Assembly: GCF_004912195.1 (NCBI RefSeq)
Contig: NZ_STGW01000002.1
Coordinates: 166,184-210,860 of the forward strand
From: Nocardioides caeni
GTDB taxonomy: Bacteria > Actinomycetota > Actinomycetes > Propionibacteriales > Nocardioidaceae
Length of the DNA: 44,677 nucleotides
Reading direction: 5' to 3'
Below the pieces are notes generated by a model. It saw nothing but the letters and a program-made list of their open reading frames with translations, was not told where the DNA came from and did no database searches. Positions 43,356 through 44,677 of the stretch are shown piece by piece. Position 1 is the stretch's first letter; each line of letters opens with the position of its first letter. Made by a program: the position numbers and the translations under genes.

Positions 43356-43465
43356 GGTGAGGAAAGCGTAGGACATGCGCGACGCCCTGTCCCGACAATC
43401 CGTGCGGGTGTTCGCGATGCGAGACCCCGGTCCGTGGCGTTGGTACGGCGGGTGAGACTCGATCC

Positions 43466-44035
43466 ATGAGCGCGCCCCCGGAGCTTCCCGACGTCGTCAC
43501 CCGCGCGTTCGACGTCTCCCGGCGCGCCGGCTACGTGTCCTTCTGCCGCAACGAGACCGGCCGACTGCTGGCGACCCTCGCCGCGACGCGTGAGGGCACG
43601 ATGGCCGAGTTCGGCACCGGCTGCGGTGTCGGTACGGCGTGGCTGCGCTCGGGCGTGCGCAACGACAAGGCCCGCATCCTGACCGCCGAGCTGGACCCGA
43701 AGCTCGCCGCGGCGGCCGGCGAGATCTTCGACGAGGATCCGCTGGTCGACGTACTCGAGGCGGACTGGTCGACCCTCCTCGACAAGGGGCCCTACTCGCT
43801 GCTGTTCCTCGACTCGGGCGACCGGGAGGCCGTGCGCGTCGACAAGATCGCCGACCTCGTCGAGCCAGGCGGCATCGTCGTCCTCGACGACTTCTTCCCC
43901 TGCGAGATGTGGCCCCCCATCACCGGCGGCCGCGTCGACACGCTGCGTGAGGAGTGGCTGACCGACGAGCGGTTCACCACCGTCGAGGTGATGGTCGCCG
44001 CCGATGCCTCCGCGTTGATCGCCACCCGTCGCTAG
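43466..44035 (+). CDS. SAM-dependent O-methyltransferase-like protein
   Basis: A 189-residue Rossmann methyltransferase, start MSAPPELPDVVTRAFDVSRRAGYVSF. SAM-binding motif I is MAEFGTGCGVGTAWL, with acidic motif II in ILTAELDPKLA and the D in LLFLDSGD. It belongs to the compact class I type related to catechol/caffeoyl-CoA O-methyltransferases. Substrate unknown. Divergent from the leuB leader and convergent with the FHA gene; a terminator-like stem follows. Confidence 0.85.
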   Translation: MSAPPELPDVVTRAFDVSRRAGYVSFCRNETGRLLATLAATREGTMAEFGTGCGVGTAWLRSGVRNDKARILTAELDPKLAAAAGEIFDEDPLVDVLEADWSTLLDKGPYSLLFLDSGDREAVRVDKIADLVEPGGIVVLDDFFPCEMWPPITGGRVDTLREEWLTDERFTTVEVMVAADASALIATRR

Positions 44036-44043
44036 CGCGTCGT

Positions 44044-44094
44044 CCCGGGCGAATCTGTCGTCACATCGCCCGGAAGGGAGCAGATTCGCACGGG
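44044..44094. terminator. Bidirectional stem between methyltransferase and FHA genes
   Basis: Arms 44044-44057 and 44081-44094 (CCCG-x-GCGAATCTG / CAGATTCGC-x-CGGG) pair 13 of 14. Within it CCGGGCG (44045-44051) can alternatively pair with CGCCCGG (44067-44073). Confidence 0.6.
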
Positions 44095-44103
44095 AGGACG
44101 GGC

Positions 44104-44677
44104 TCACACCTCGCCGGGCTGGGCCTTCCTGAGGGCGATGCAGGTCCAGGCGCCGAGGAAGACCCGGTCGTCGGGTCCGAGCTCGCGCTTGGCGCCGGCG
44201 GCGATCGGGGCCTTGGGCAGCTGCCCGACGGCCGACCCGACATAGGTGCCGTTGGAGGAGCCGAGGTCCTCGACCCACCAACGCGAGCCGTCGGTCGTCA
44301 GCTGGCAGTGGCGGCGGCTGATCCCGTTGTCGGTCGTGAGGTCGATGTCGGGGTGGATGCCGCGGCTGCGGGAGGTGCGGCCGACGAGGACCGACGTCGC
44401 CCGCAGCGGTACGACGGCGGGCACGCCCGCGGACGGCAGCGGATCGCTCGACTCCTGCTCGGCGTACCAGTCGGGATCGATCCAGACCTCCGCGACCCAT
44501 CCCGAGGTCAGGGGCGGCGCGACGGACGCTGCGGGAGCAGCAGGGGTGGCCGGGGTCGCGAGGTCGAGGACGTTGTCGAGGTTCGGGGGCGCGACCGGGC
44601 GGGGCATCGCACCGGTGGTGAAGTCGTAGCCGCAGGCCTCGCAGAAAAGGGCGTTGGGCGGGGTGCTCGCCGCGCAG
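44104..44677 (-). CDS. Zinc-ribbon and FHA-domain protein (partial, N-terminus beyond window)
   Basis: The frame is open to the right window edge, so the visible 190 residues are the C-terminal part. Near the edge, C-A-A-S...LFCEACGYDFTTG supplies zinc-ribbon cysteines. After a Pro/Ala linker the FHA domain (about the last 95 residues) shows VLVGRTS, the phosphothreonine-binding ISRRHCQL and DLGSSNGTYVG. It should read phosphothreonine marks from Ser/Thr kinases in the cytoplasm; the kinase at 38624 is a possible but unproven partner. An internal ATG at 44607 would miss the zinc ribbon. Confidence 0.85.
   Translation of the reverse strand, partial: CAASTPPNALFCEACGYDFTTGAMPRPVAPPNLDNVLDLATPATPAAPAASVAPPLTSGWVAEVWIDPDWYAEQESSDPLPSAGVPAVVPLRATSVLVGRTSRSRGIHPDIDLTTDNGISRRHCQLTTDGSRWWVEDLGSSNGTYVGSAVGQLPKAPIAAGAKRELGPDDRVFLGAWTCIALRKAQPGEV

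Noticed and set aside
43041..43465. T-box or other tRNA-sensing leader for leuB
   Set aside because: No T-box sequence (AGGGUGGNACCGCG type) or specifier-loop arrangement is visible; the short ORF with branched-chain codons explains the hairpins better.
44246..44629. Plus-strand ORF at the right edge
   Set aside because: It is antisense to the FHA domain, which has all family residues on the minus strand.

Overview
The window is about 70% G+C chromosomal DNA from a high-GC Gram-positive actinomycete. A Nocardioides-type organism (Nocardioidaceae) fits best. The reasons are the hupB, leuD-leuC, IclR regulator, tRNA-Glu/tRNA-Gln, gltX, FAH-family and leuB neighbourhood that actinobacteria share, many GTG starts, ATGA-type gene overlaps, and two short extragenic repeats of the form GGTTGAG...CGAGCTTGCGAG...AAACC. 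The genus is an inference. I see no rRNA, prophage, insertion sequence, CRISPR array or plasmid function, so this is core chromosome with small accessory insertions.

Layout. 1-5.4 kb: a histone-like HU protein with a lysine/alanine tail (cut by the window edge), an LTA-synthase-type sulfatase, leuD, leuC and a divergent IclR regulator. 5.4-10.6 kb: an alpha/beta hydrolase plus NTF2-fold protein under a divergent TetR with two matching operators, the alkylation-repair pair Ada-AlkA and Ogt, and two small proteins. 10.6-14.7 kb: tRNA-Glu(CTC), a DoxX-like protein, tRNA-Gln(CTG), a CPBP protease, gltX and a fumarylacetoacetase-family enzyme. 14.7-18.2 kb: a conserved unknown, a thioesterase, a frameshifted HNH/DUF222 pseudogene and a TauE/SafE exporter. 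18.3-22.3 kb: a TetR and a translationally coupled patatin/SDR/Baeyer-Villiger monooxygenase operon. 22.3-25.4 kb: a secreted HEYFH metalloprotease and zwf. 25.5-32.6 kb: a complete biotin locus (BioQ-like TetR, bioY-bioM-bioN importer, bioB-A-F-D). 32.8-36.9 kb: an amidase, an FMN reductase with divergent TetR, and an anchored HELTH metalloprotease. 37.0-43.4 kb (minus strand): leader peptide/attenuator, small ORF, leuB, ilvE, a YjbR-like gene, a membrane Ser/Thr kinase and cimA. 43.5-44.7 kb: a methyltransferase and a zinc-ribbon/FHA protein cut by the window edge.

How the genes work together. Two biosynthetic programmes dominate. Branched-chain amino acid synthesis is split between leuDC at the left and leuB-ilvE-cimA at the right; cimA with LeuBCD can supply the citramalate route to isoleucine. 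The right-hand cluster is preceded by what looks like an unreported ribosome-mediated attenuator: a short ORF with consecutive Leu-Val-Ile-Val codons followed by mutually exclusive RNA hairpins. Biotin uptake and synthesis share a 15-bp palindromic operator placed both at bioQ/bioY and at bioB. Other signals worth checking are a 58-bp inverted repeat filling the bioD/amidase gap, twin 17-bp TetR operators at 6.8 kb, a four-cysteine tail on BioB, and an alpha/beta hydrolase without its usual catalytic histidine.
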